Positions 16,194-23,873 of a stretch of 29,748 nucleotides of DNA are shown piece by piece. The notes beneath the pieces are model-generated. The model was not told the origin of the DNA, made no database searches, and saw nothing but the letters and a program-made list of their open reading frames with translations. The translations under genes and the position numbers were made by a program. Source of the stretch: an uncultured Phycisphaerales bacterium (GTDB lineage: Bacteria > Planctomycetota > Phycisphaerae > WQYP01); NCBI GenBank assembly GCA_903868035.1, contig CAIPTQ010000372.1, positions 1 to 29,748 on the forward strand. Direction: 5' to 3'. Within the stretch, counting starts at the first letter, position 1. The number at the start of each line of letters is the position of its first letter.

Positions 16194-19025
16194 ATGAAAT
16201 CCTTGCGTCCGATGGTGTCGATGGTGTGCGGTCTGTCCTGTCTGGCGGCCATCGGCGGCCTGGCCCTGCCCGCCGCGGCGGATATCAACCAATTGCAGAA
16301 AAACTTCCAAACCCCCCCCGATGACGCCCGCATCATGGTTCGCTGGTGGTGGTTCGGACCCGCCGTCACCCCCGCCGGCATCGAACGCGAACTCCAGGCC
16401 ATGAAGGCCGGCAACGTCGGCGGCTTTGAAGTCCAGCCCACCTACCCGCTGGTCGTCGATGGCGGCACCGGCGACAACGCCGCCAAAAACATCAGATTGA
16501 TGACCCAGTCCGGCATGAATCCGGAATACCTGGAAATGCTCCGCGTCACCGCCGTCAAGGCCAAGGAACTCGGCCTCCGCATGGATATCACCCTCGGCAG
16601 CGGCTGGCCCTACGGCGGCCCGATGTTCAACCAGCAAACCGAAGGCACCAAAGCGCTCACCACCCAGGTGGTGGCCGTGCCCGCCGGCCAACGCACCGCC
16701 CAGACCACCAGCCGCACCGCCTTTGCCGCCTTCGCCGGACCGGGTGGCGCTGCCGCCGGGGGCCGAGGGGGTGGCGGCGGGGACATGAGCGCCTTCAAGG
16801 AAGTGCCGCTGGCCAACGGCGTCGCCACGCTGCCGGCCGATTTTGCCGGCGGACAGGTCATTTTCTTCGACTATCGCTCCGCCGGCCTGACGGCCGTCAA
16901 ACGCCCCGCTTATGGCGCCGAGGGCCCCATCATCGACCACCTCAGCGCCGCGGTCGTCGATAAATTCATCCAGCTCGTCGCCGAGCCCGAGATCAAGGCC
17001 TGCGGCAACAATCCCCCCTTCGCCATCTTCTGCGACAGCCTCGAAGTAGGCGGCGAAAACTGGACCCCCGACTTCCTCAACGAATTCCAGAAACGGCGCG
17101 GCTACGACCTCAAGCCCTTCCTTCCCGCCCTCATCGGCAACATCGGCGAACGCACGGCCGACATCAAGCACGATTACGGCCAGACCGTCACCGACCTGTT
17201 CAACGAAAACTTCAACGCCAAATTCACCGCCCTGGCCAAAAAATACAACACGCGCTTCCGCATCCAGGGCTACGGCAGCCCGCCCGCGGGCCTGGCCTCC
17301 TACGCCTTCTCCGACCTGCCCGAGGGCGAAGCCGGCTCCAGCGCCTCCAGCACCGCCTGGCGCGAATTCCGGGCCACCCGCTACGCGGCCTCCGCCAGCC
17401 ATCTGATGGGCCAGAAGCTCGCCTCTTCCGAAACCTTCACCTGGCTCCATGCCGCGCCCTTCCGCGCCGTCCCCATCGACATGAAGGGGGCGGTCGATCA
17501 GCAGTTCCTCGAGGGCATCAATCAAATTGACTGCCATGGCTGGCCCTACACGCCCAACACGCTGGCCTATCCCGGCGGCAGTTTCTACGCCGCCGCCGTC
17601 TTCAACGACAAGAACCCCTGGTACGTCGCCATGCCCGAGGTCGCCGGCTATATGCAACGCGCCAGCCAGATGCTGCGCGAAGGCGCCCCCGCCAACGACA
17701 TCGCCGTCTACGCCAACGACTCGGACGTCTGGGCCGGCGCGGGCACCGGATTCTCCAGCATGAACACCACCTGGTCCGGCCAGACCGCCGTCCTCGATTC
17801 GGCCCTCAACCTGGGCTACAACCTCGATCTCTTTGACGATGGCATGTTGGCCCTGAAGGGCAAGGCCGACGCCGGCAAGCTCGTCTTCGGCGAGGTCAAA
17901 TATCCCATCGTCGTCCTCAACGGCCCGCAGAACATGCCTCTGGCCACCGCCCGCCAACTCGAAGCCTTCGCCAAGGGCGGCGGCATCCTGGTTTGGGGCT
18001 CCAACCGCGACCGCATCCTCCACGTCCCCGGCTATAAGGCCACCGCCGCCGACCAAACGGAACTCGCCGCCATCTTCGGCCGCCTCTTCGGTATTGGCGG
18101 TCCGGGCATCGTCGCCCCCACCGAGGCGCAGTTCGCCCAACTCGTTGGGGCCAAGCTCGCGCCGGACTTTATCGTCGCGCCCGCCAACCCCGCCATCGGT
18201 GCCGTACACCGTCGCGCCGACGGCGGCGAACTCTACTTTGTCGCCAACACCAGCGCCCAGAAGCAATCCTTCCGCGCCACCTTCCGCCAGAGCGACACCC
18301 CGGAACTCTGGAATCCCCTCAACGGCAAAATCCGCCCCTTGGCCGCCGCCTCCAAAACGGCCACCTCCACCACCGTCGCCCTCGATCTGGACGCCTACGG
18401 CTCGGTGGTCGTCGCCTTTACCAAGCGGCAGCTTCCCCCGGCGCCCGCCCCGGCCGCAACCTCCATCGACCTGAGCACCGACTGGGCCGTCAAATTCGCC
18501 ACCGGCCCCGGCGGCACTGGCGCACCCGTCACCATGAGCACCCTGGCCGACTGGACCACCCTCCCCGGCATGGCCAACTACTCGGGCGTCGCCACCTACG
18601 AAAAGAAAGTCACCATCCCCGCCGCCATGGCCAGCAGTTCCGTGGTCATGAGTTTCGGCGCTACCGGTGCCGCAGGATCCGGACGCGGGGGCGGCCAGGG
18701 ATTTGCCGCCGTCGTCAGTACGCCCGTGCATGATGCCGCCGTCGTCTACGTCAACGGCCAGCGCATCGGTGCCGCCTGGTGCCCGCCCTTCCAGGTGGAT
18801 CTCACCGGCGCGCTCAAGGAAGGCGAAAACACCATTCGCATCGACGTCGGCAACACCGCCATCAACTACCTGGCCAAAGCGGGCTTCCCCAACTACAACC
18901 AACGCGCCGTCGATGCCGCCTTCCCCCCCGGCAACCGCTTCTCGCCCCAGGGCACGAACAATTACGCCCAGCCGCTGCCCTCCGGCCTCACCGGGCCCAT
19001 CAAACTGGAGGCGGCACCGCGGTAA
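16194..19025 (+). CDS. Secreted GH106 alpha-L-rhamnosidase-like hydrolase, copy 1 (943 aa)
   Basis: Expected to release alpha-L-rhamnose from plant polysaccharides such as rhamnogalacturonans. The signal peptide ends near residue 29 (LPAAAD). The GH106 N-terminus is clear: PPDDARIMVRWWWFGPAVTP (41-60), LQAMKAGNVGGFEVQPTYPL (67-86) and LGLRMDITLGSGWPYGGP (126-143). Further conserved blocks are FCDSLEVGGENW (279-290), FRIQGYGSPPAG and SSETFTWLHAAPF. The last about 190 residues (from 756) form a jelly-roll-like sandwich with VYVNGQRIGAAWCPPFQVDL. A Gly-rich insert at 182-196 and another near 825-840 are absent from copy 2. GGAG (16184-16187) lies 6 nt before the ATG. I do not assign catalytic residues; rhamnosidase specificity is by family only. 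Confidence 0.88.
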   Translation: MKSLRPMVSMVCGLSCLAAIGGLALPAAADINQLQKNFQTPPDDARIMVRWWWFGPAVTPAGIERELQAMKAGNVGGFEVQPTYPLVVDGGTGDNAAKNIRLMTQSGMNPEYLEMLRVTAVKAKELGLRMDITLGSGWPYGGPMFNQQTEGTKALTTQVVAVPAGQRTAQTTSRTAFAAFAGPGGAAAGGRGGGGGDMSAFKEVPLANGVATLPADFAGGQVIFFDYRSAGLTAVKRPAYGAEGPIIDHLSAAVVDKFIQLVAEPEIKACGNNPPFAIFCDSLEVGGENWTPDFLNEFQKRRGYDLKPFLPALIGNIGERTADIKHDYGQTVTDLFNENFNAKFTALAKKYNTRFRIQGYGSPPAGLASYAFSDLPEGEAGSSASSTAWREFRATRYAASASHLMGQKLASSETFTWLHAAPFRAVPIDMKGAVDQQFLEGINQIDCHGWPYTPNTLAYPGGSFYAAAVFNDKNPWYVAMPEVAGYMQRASQMLREGAPANDIAVYANDSDVWAGAGTGFSSMNTTWSGQTAVLDSALNLGYNLDLFDDGMLALKGKADAGKLVFGEVKYPIVVLNGPQNMPLATARQLEAFAKGGGILVWGSNRDRILHVPGYKATAADQTELAAIFGRLFGIGGPGIVAPTEAQFAQLVGAKLAPDFIVAPANPAIGAVHRRADGGELYFVANTSAQKQSFRATFRQSDTPELWNPLNGKIRPLAAASKTATSTTVALDLDAYGSVVVAFTKRQLPPAPAPAATSIDLSTDWAVKFATGPGGTGAPVTMSTLADWTTLPGMANYSGVATYEKKVTIPAAMASSSVVMSFGATGAAGSGRGGGQGFAAVVSTPVHDAAVVYVNGQRIGAAWCPPFQVDLTGALKEGENTIRIDVGNTAINYLAKAGFPNYNQRAVDAAFPPGNRFSPQGTNNYAQPLPSGLTGPIKLEAAPR

Positions 19026-19239
19026 CGCGGGCGCTGCCGTCAAACAATCGCCGGCAAGCCGGTGGTTTTGGCATGACTTCGCAGGTCCGTCACGCAGGTT
19101 TTCCTCGCGACTTATCAGTTTTGCCGCGTGCTCCGACGGCGTATGCACAATTACCGGACGGTTTCAGCGTACATCATCCGATTATTCCCCAAATACTTGC
19201 CGTTGCTTGCGGAATTGCGGCCAATTCGCGAGATTCTCT
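19026..19239. other. Intergenic segment between the two GH106 genes
   Basis: 214 bp without a gene. CGCCGGCAAGCCGG (19050-19063) can form a very small hairpin followed by TGGTTTT; too weak to call a terminator. The segment becomes AT-richer towards the promoter at 19240. Confidence 0.4.
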
Positions 19240-19268
19240 TTGTACATCCATCAAATTAAGAATATAAT
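19240..19268 (+). promoter_or_regulatory. Near-consensus sigma70-type promoter of GH106 copy 2
   Basis: TTGTAC (19240-19245), exactly 17 nt, then a perfect TATAAT (19263-19268). Transcription would start near 19275, giving a leader of about 33 nt with AGGGGAG (19295-19301) placed 6 nt before ATG 19308. It is the best promoter seen in the window and implies that copy 2 can be transcribed independently of copy 1. Confidence 0.65.
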
Positions 19269-19307
19269 AAAAGCTCTGGTTCTCAGGTTTGTGTAGGGGA
19301 GTTATCC

Positions 19308-22112
19308 ATGAAAATTTCTTGCGCGGCAGCCTCGTTGGTATGCGCCTGGTCCTGCCTGATCGGGGGCCTGGCCCCACACGCCTTCGCCGACATTACCCAA
19401 TTGCAAAAAAACTTCCAGACGCCCCCCGACGACGCCCGCATCATGTGCCGCTGGTGGTGGTTCGGCCCGGCCGTCTCCCCGGCGAGCATCGACCACGACC
19501 TTAATGCCATGAAAGCCGGCGGCGTGGGCGGCTTTGAAGTCCAGCCCACTTACCCCCTGGTGGTCAACAGCGGCTCCGGGGCCAGCGCCGTCACCAACCT
19601 CAAATTCATGTCCCCCCAACATCTCTCCATGCTCGGCTACACCGCCGCCAAGGCTAAGGCGCTGGGCCTCCGCATGGACCTCACCCTCGGCAGCGGCTGG
19701 CCCTACGGCGGCCCCATGTTCTCCAGCGCCCAGACCGGCGGTGAAAGCGCCGGCAAGGTCACCACCGCCAACGTCACCCCCACCACGGCGCAGATCAGCG
19801 CCCACTCCGTGCCGGTGCCCTCGGGATTGGGCGGCAACATCGTCGCCGTCGCCGGCCTCAACGGCACCGACGCCACCAACGCCTATACCCTGGTGATCTC
19901 CGGCGGCAACGCCACCCTCCCGGCCAACTTCACCAGCGGCCAAAAAGTCTACTTCACCGGCTTCATCCAGCACACGACCGGCGTCACGCAGGTCAAACGC
20001 CCCGCCTACGGCGCCGATGGCCCCGTCATCGACCACCTCAGCGCCTCCATCGTCGACAAATTCATCAAGGAAATCGCCGAGCCGGAAATCAAGGCCTGCG
20101 GCCGCAATCCGCCCTTTGCCGTCTTTTGCGACAGCCTTGAAATCGGCGGCGAAAATTGGACCGCCTACCTCCTGCCGGAATTCAAGCACCGCCGCGGCTA
20201 TGACCTGACCATCCATCTGCCGGCGCTGGCCAACAGCGTCGATCGCTATATGGACATCCGCTATGACTGGGCCCGCACCGTCACCGACATCTTTGACGAC
20301 AATTTCAACACCCAGTTCAAAAACCTCGCCAACCGCTATGGCTCCCGCTTCCGCATCCAGGGCTACGGCAGCCCGCCCGCCGGGCTCCTCTCCTACGGCT
20401 ATGCCGATCTCCCCGAGGGCGAGGGCGGCGGCAACGACGACTGGCGCAGCTTCCGCGCCACGCGCTACGCGGCCTCCGCCAGCCATCTCATGAACCAGAA
20501 TCTCGCCTCCTCCGAAACCTTCACCTGGCTCCACGCCGCACCCTTCCGCGCCACGCCTACCGACATGAAGGCCGAGGTCGATACCCATTTTCTCGACGGC
20601 ATCAACCAGATCGACTGCCACGGCTGGCCCGGCTACATCAGCTCCCTGTCCTATCCCGGCACCAGCTTCTACGCCGCCGCCGTCTTCAACGACCAGAACC
20701 CCTGGTACGTCGCCATGCCCGAAGTCTCCGGCTACATGCAGCGCGTCTCCCAGATTCTCCGCGAAGGCACGCCCGCCAACGACATCGCGCTCTATCTCAA
20801 TGATGCCGACATCTGGGCCGCCGCCACCACCAGTTTCTCGAGCATGAACGCCTCCTACACCAACCAGGCCGGCATGCTCGGCACCATCCTCGACGCCGGC
20901 TACAACCTCGACGCCTGGGACGACGGCATGCTCGCCCAACGCGGCTCCGTCGATGCCGCCACCGGTTCGCTCGCCTTCGGCAACGTCAAGTATCGCGTCG
21001 TCGTCCTCAACGGCGCCACCCGCATGCCCCTGGCCACCGCCCAAAAACTCCAGCAATTTTCCGACAACGGCGGCATCCTCGTCATAATCGGCACCACCCT
21101 CCCCTCCATCGTCCCCGGTTACATGGCCACCGCCGCCGATCAAACCTCGCTCAGCACCATCATGAAGCACATCTTCACCGACTCCGGCCATAAGGGCATC
21201 CAGACCACCACCGCCAGCTTCGCCACCGACCTGGCCGCCAAGCTCACGCCCGATTTTGTCACCGCCTCGCCTTCCACCATCGGCGCCGTCCATCGCCATG
21301 CCGACGGCGGCGACATCTATTTCATCGCCAACACCTCCAACACGCCCCAGACTTTCAACGCCACCTTCCGCCAGACCGGCCACCCCGAACTCTGGGATCC
21401 CCTCACCACCAAGGTCTACCCCCTCACCCCCGTCTCCCAATCCAATGACACGACCACCCTCGCCCTGACGCTCCCCGCTTACGGCTCCACTCTCGTCGTC
21501 TTCACCAGCCGCCAGCTCACCCCGACCACCACCCCCACCATTTACGATCCCCTGGACCTCAGCACCGATTGGGCCGTCACCTTCGCCACCGGCCCCGGCG
21601 GATCGGGCGCTCCGGTCACCATGACCGCGTTGGCTGACTGGACCACCCTCACCGGCATGTCCAACTACTCCGGCGTCGCCACCTATCAAAAAACCATCAC
21701 CGTCCCCGCGGAAATGGTTTCCTCCCCCATGGTCCTCAGCTTCGGCAGCTACACCACCGGCGTCTACGGTCCCACCGGCGGCTCGGGCGTCTACGCCAAC
21801 ATCAAGCCTCCCGTACTGGATGCCGCCGTCGTCTTCGTCAACGGCAAACGCGCCGGCGCCGCCTGGTGCCCGCCCTACCAGGTCGATGTCACCGGGCTCC
21901 TGGTCGAGGGCCAAAACACCATTCGCATCGACGTCGGCAACACCGCCATCAACTACCTCCAGAAAGCCGGCTTCCCCAATTACAACCAGACGGCCGTCGA
22001 TGCCGCCTATCCCCCCGGCGGCCGCTTCTCCCCCCAAAACACCAACTACTACACCCAAACCCTCCCCTCCGGCATCCTCGGCCCCATTCTCCTCCAACAA
22101 CCCCCACATTGA
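19308..22112 (+). CDS. Secreted GH106 alpha-L-rhamnosidase-like hydrolase, copy 2 (934 aa)
   Basis: Paralogue of the preceding gene along its full length, with the same blocks in order: PPDDARIMCRWWWFGPAVSP, GGFEVQPTYPL, MDLTLGSGWPYGGPMF, FCDSLEIGGENW, FRIQGYGSPPAGLLSYGYAD, SSETFTWLHAAPFRA, INQIDCHGWP and the C-terminal VNGKRAGAAWCPPYQVDVTG. The signal peptide is cut near AFA (residue 27). It differs mainly in residues 145-235, where copy 1 has a Gly-rich insert and copy 2 a Thr/Asn/Ser-rich segment, and in the loop before the final sandwich. The duplication kept both signals and frames intact, so both are presumably active, perhaps on different linkages. It has its own strong promoter. The stop is 3 nt from the convergent hypothetical's stop. 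Confidence 0.88.
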   Translation: MKISCAAASLVCAWSCLIGGLAPHAFADITQLQKNFQTPPDDARIMCRWWWFGPAVSPASIDHDLNAMKAGGVGGFEVQPTYPLVVNSGSGASAVTNLKFMSPQHLSMLGYTAAKAKALGLRMDLTLGSGWPYGGPMFSSAQTGGESAGKVTTANVTPTTAQISAHSVPVPSGLGGNIVAVAGLNGTDATNAYTLVISGGNATLPANFTSGQKVYFTGFIQHTTGVTQVKRPAYGADGPVIDHLSASIVDKFIKEIAEPEIKACGRNPPFAVFCDSLEIGGENWTAYLLPEFKHRRGYDLTIHLPALANSVDRYMDIRYDWARTVTDIFDDNFNTQFKNLANRYGSRFRIQGYGSPPAGLLSYGYADLPEGEGGGNDDWRSFRATRYAASASHLMNQNLASSETFTWLHAAPFRATPTDMKAEVDTHFLDGINQIDCHGWPGYISSLSYPGTSFYAAAVFNDQNPWYVAMPEVSGYMQRVSQILREGTPANDIALYLNDADIWAAATTSFSSMNASYTNQAGMLGTILDAGYNLDAWDDGMLAQRGSVDAATGSLAFGNVKYRVVVLNGATRMPLATAQKLQQFSDNGGILVIIGTTLPSIVPGYMATAADQTSLSTIMKHIFTDSGHKGIQTTTASFATDLAAKLTPDFVTASPSTIGAVHRHADGGDIYFIANTSNTPQTFNATFRQTGHPELWDPLTTKVYPLTPVSQSNDTTTLALTLPAYGSTLVVFTSRQLTPTTTPTIYDPLDLSTDWAVTFATGPGGSGAPVTMTALADWTTLTGMSNYSGVATYQKTITVPAEMVSSPMVLSFGSYTTGVYGPTGGSGVYANIKPPVLDAAVVFVNGKRAGAAWCPPYQVDVTGLLVEGQNTIRIDVGNTAINYLQKAGFPNYNQTAVDAAYPPGGRFSPQNTNYYTQTLPSGILGPILLQQPPH

Positions 22113-22115
22113 CCA

Positions 22116-22832
22116 TCAATCCAAAATTGGCAGCTTCGTCGTCCGCGCCGGCTGCGTCCCCGGCCCCGTCGCCGCCGCCTCCAGCGTGATTGCCGTGATG
22201 TACACCAGGTCCTTCAACGTCTCATCCAGGTTCCCCTTGTAGCTCTTGTACAGCGCCAGCGTCCGCGTCTTGCCCGCATCCGCAATATACACAGCCGCCA
22301 CGATCGTCCCCTCCACCACCTGCTCGTTCACCAGTGTAAATTTGTACGCCAGGCTCACGTTCGGATACTTCTGCCCCGAGTACACCTTCTGGTCCGACCC
22401 CTCCTTGAGCCACCGCCAGTCCTCCTCCATCGTCTCGGCCAGCACGTGTACATCCACCCGCTTGACCAGCGCCAGATCGATGTCCCGGTACGTCTTGGTC
22501 TCCTCAATCCACACCCGCAGCGGCGTGTTCACCGTCGTCCAGATTTGCCCCTCCAGCTTGATCCCGTTGCTCAGCGTGATCGTCCCCGCCCGCGCCCCCG
22601 CCGGCACCTTGGGTTTGAGCGTCCCCAGCGCGTCCGCCGTCGGCTTGTTCCCCGTCGCCGTGGGTGAAGTCAGCGTCGTCGGTGCCGTCGCTGGCTTGGC
22701 CGCCCCCAACAGATCCTCCACCCCATCCTCCGCCACCGCCGCCGAAATCCCCAGCCCCACCGCCACCGCGCACACTACAGCGCGCCGCCATCTGCGTGTA
22801 CCATGCCCACCGTGCTCGAAATGTTTCCGCAT
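22116..22832 (-). CDS. Exported hypothetical protein (238 aa)
   Basis: Function not recognised. A basic N-terminus (HGTRRWRR) and hydrophobic core (about 18-34, ending SAAVAED) form a signal peptide. Residues 35-80 are a Thr/Pro/Ala-rich linker. Residues 84-225 are a compact domain of alternating strands: AGTITLSNGIKLEGQIWTTV, RVWIEETKTYRDIDLALVKR, VEGTIVAAVYIADAGKT and ETLKDLVYITAITLE. The repeated L-x-x-G-x-I/T-like strands suggest a small beta-barrel, which is inference only. The ATG at 22832 is the only plausible start; no clear ribosome site precedes it. The start is separated from the divergent tilS start by only 9 nt. Confidence 0.75.
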   Translation of the reverse strand: MRKHFEHGGHGTRRWRRAVVCAVAVGLGISAAVAEDGVEDLLGAAKPATAPTTLTSPTATGNKPTADALGTLKPKVPAGARAGTITLSNGIKLEGQIWTTVNTPLRVWIEETKTYRDIDLALVKRVDVHVLAETMEEDWRWLKEGSDQKVYSGQKYPNVSLAYKFTLVNEQVVEGTIVAAVYIADAGKTRTLALYKSYKGNLDETLKDLVYITAITLEAAATGPGTQPARTTKLPILD

Positions 22833-22836
22833 GGAG
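22833..22836 (+). promoter_or_regulatory. Ribosome binding site that decides the tilS start
   Basis: GGAG lies 5 nt before ATG 22842. An earlier in-frame ATG at 22803 would add 13 residues and put the start inside the divergent gene, with no ribosome site, so 22842 is preferred. Confidence 0.6.
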
Positions 22837-22841
22837 CCATT

Positions 22842-23873
22842 ATGCCCCCGCCCCGTGGCTTAATTCAACAGCTCGATCAGCAATTGCACCGCGCCGGCCT
22901 CCTCCCGCGCCGCGCCCGCCTCCTCGTCGCCGTCTCCGGCGGCGCCGACTCCGTCGCCCTCCTCCGCCTCCTCGTCGATATCAACTGTTCCGACTACTGG
23001 CACTGGACCCTCATCGTCGCCCACATCGACCACGGCCTCCGCGGCGCCGCCAGCCGCGCCGACGCCCGCTTCGTCACCGCCCTCGCCCAAACCCTCCACC
23101 TTCCCTGCGTCATCCGCCGCCTAAAACTCCCCAAAACCAGCAGTGAGGACACCGCCCGCCAGGCCCGCCTCAAGTCCCTCGCCGCCATCTGCCGCAATAA
23201 AAAATGCGCCGCCGTCGTCATGGCCCACCATGCCGACGACCAGGCCGAAACCATCCTCATGCGCATCTTCCGCGGCACCGGCATCGACGGCCTCGCCGCC
23301 ATGTCCCCCCAATCCCACATCGCCGGCCTCACCATCCTCCGCCCCCTCCTCGATATCCGCCGCGCCGCTCTCCGCGACCACCTCCGCCAAATCCGCCAAC
23401 CCTGGCGCGAAGACCAATCCAACGCCACCAACCAATTCCTCCGCAACCGCATCCGCCTCCAACTCCTCCCGCTCATCGAATCCCTCTGGCCTCGTGCCGT
23501 CGAAGCCCTCTGCCGTCTGGCCCTCCTCGCCGCCGACTCCCACGCCGCCCTCCAATCCGCCGCCCGGGAGTTCATGGACCAAACCCCCGCCTGGGGCAAA
23601 AACAAAACCCTCCAATTCCCCCGCCAACCCTTCGCCCAGCTCCCCTCCGCCATCGCCTCCGAAGTCCTCCGCCAGCTCATCGCCGCCCTCGGCGGCACCC
23701 CCGAAATCGCCGACTTCCAACGCCTCCAGGAAGCCCTCCACATCCTCCGCAGTGCCCACGGTGCCAAACACATCCAGGTCGGGGCCGGCATCTCCATCAC
23801 CACTGACGGCCCCCTCGCCCGCATCCACGCCGCCCACGTTCACACGGCCCGCTCTCGGAGGCGCACCCCATGA
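22842..23873 (+). CDS. tilS: tRNA(Ile)-lysidine synthase TilS (343 aa)
   Basis: Ligates lysine to C34 of tRNA-Ile(CAU) using ATP, so that the tRNA reads AUA instead of AUG; the enzyme is essential in most bacteria. The PP-loop VAVSGGADSVALL (29-41) binds ATP. AHIDHGLRG (60-68), MAHHADDQAETILMRIFRGTG (127-147) and FLRNRIRLQLLP (199-210) are all diagnostic TilS motifs. At 343 residues it resembles the shorter forms that have a reduced C-terminal tRNA-binding domain; the last 100 residues are not recognisable as the full E. coli-type tail. It overlaps the next gene by ATGA. Assignment is secure. Confidence 0.95.
   Translation: MPPPRGLIQQLDQQLHRAGLLPRRARLLVAVSGGADSVALLRLLVDINCSDYWHWTLIVAHIDHGLRGAASRADARFVTALAQTLHLPCVIRRLKLPKTSSEDTARQARLKSLAAICRNKKCAAVVMAHHADDQAETILMRIFRGTGIDGLAAMSPQSHIAGLTILRPLLDIRRAALRDHLRQIRQPWREDQSNATNQFLRNRIRLQLLPLIESLWPRAVEALCRLALLAADSHAALQSAAREFMDQTPAWGKNKTLQFPRQPFAQLPSAIASEVLRQLIAALGGTPEIADFQRLQEALHILRSAHGAKHIQVGAGISITTDGPLARIHAAHVHTARSRRRTP

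Noticed and set aside
19049..19069. CGCCGGCAAGCCGG element resembling a REP sequence or a terminator
   Set aside because: Only one copy in the window, stem of about 5 bp with a very small loop; insufficient for a repeat family or a terminator.
16164..22109. Two very long minus-strand open frames (16164-19148 and 19302-22109)
   Set aside because: Both mirror the GH106 genes codon for codon and are Gly/Val/Asp-rich with no domain; the two resemble each other only because the sense genes are paralogues.
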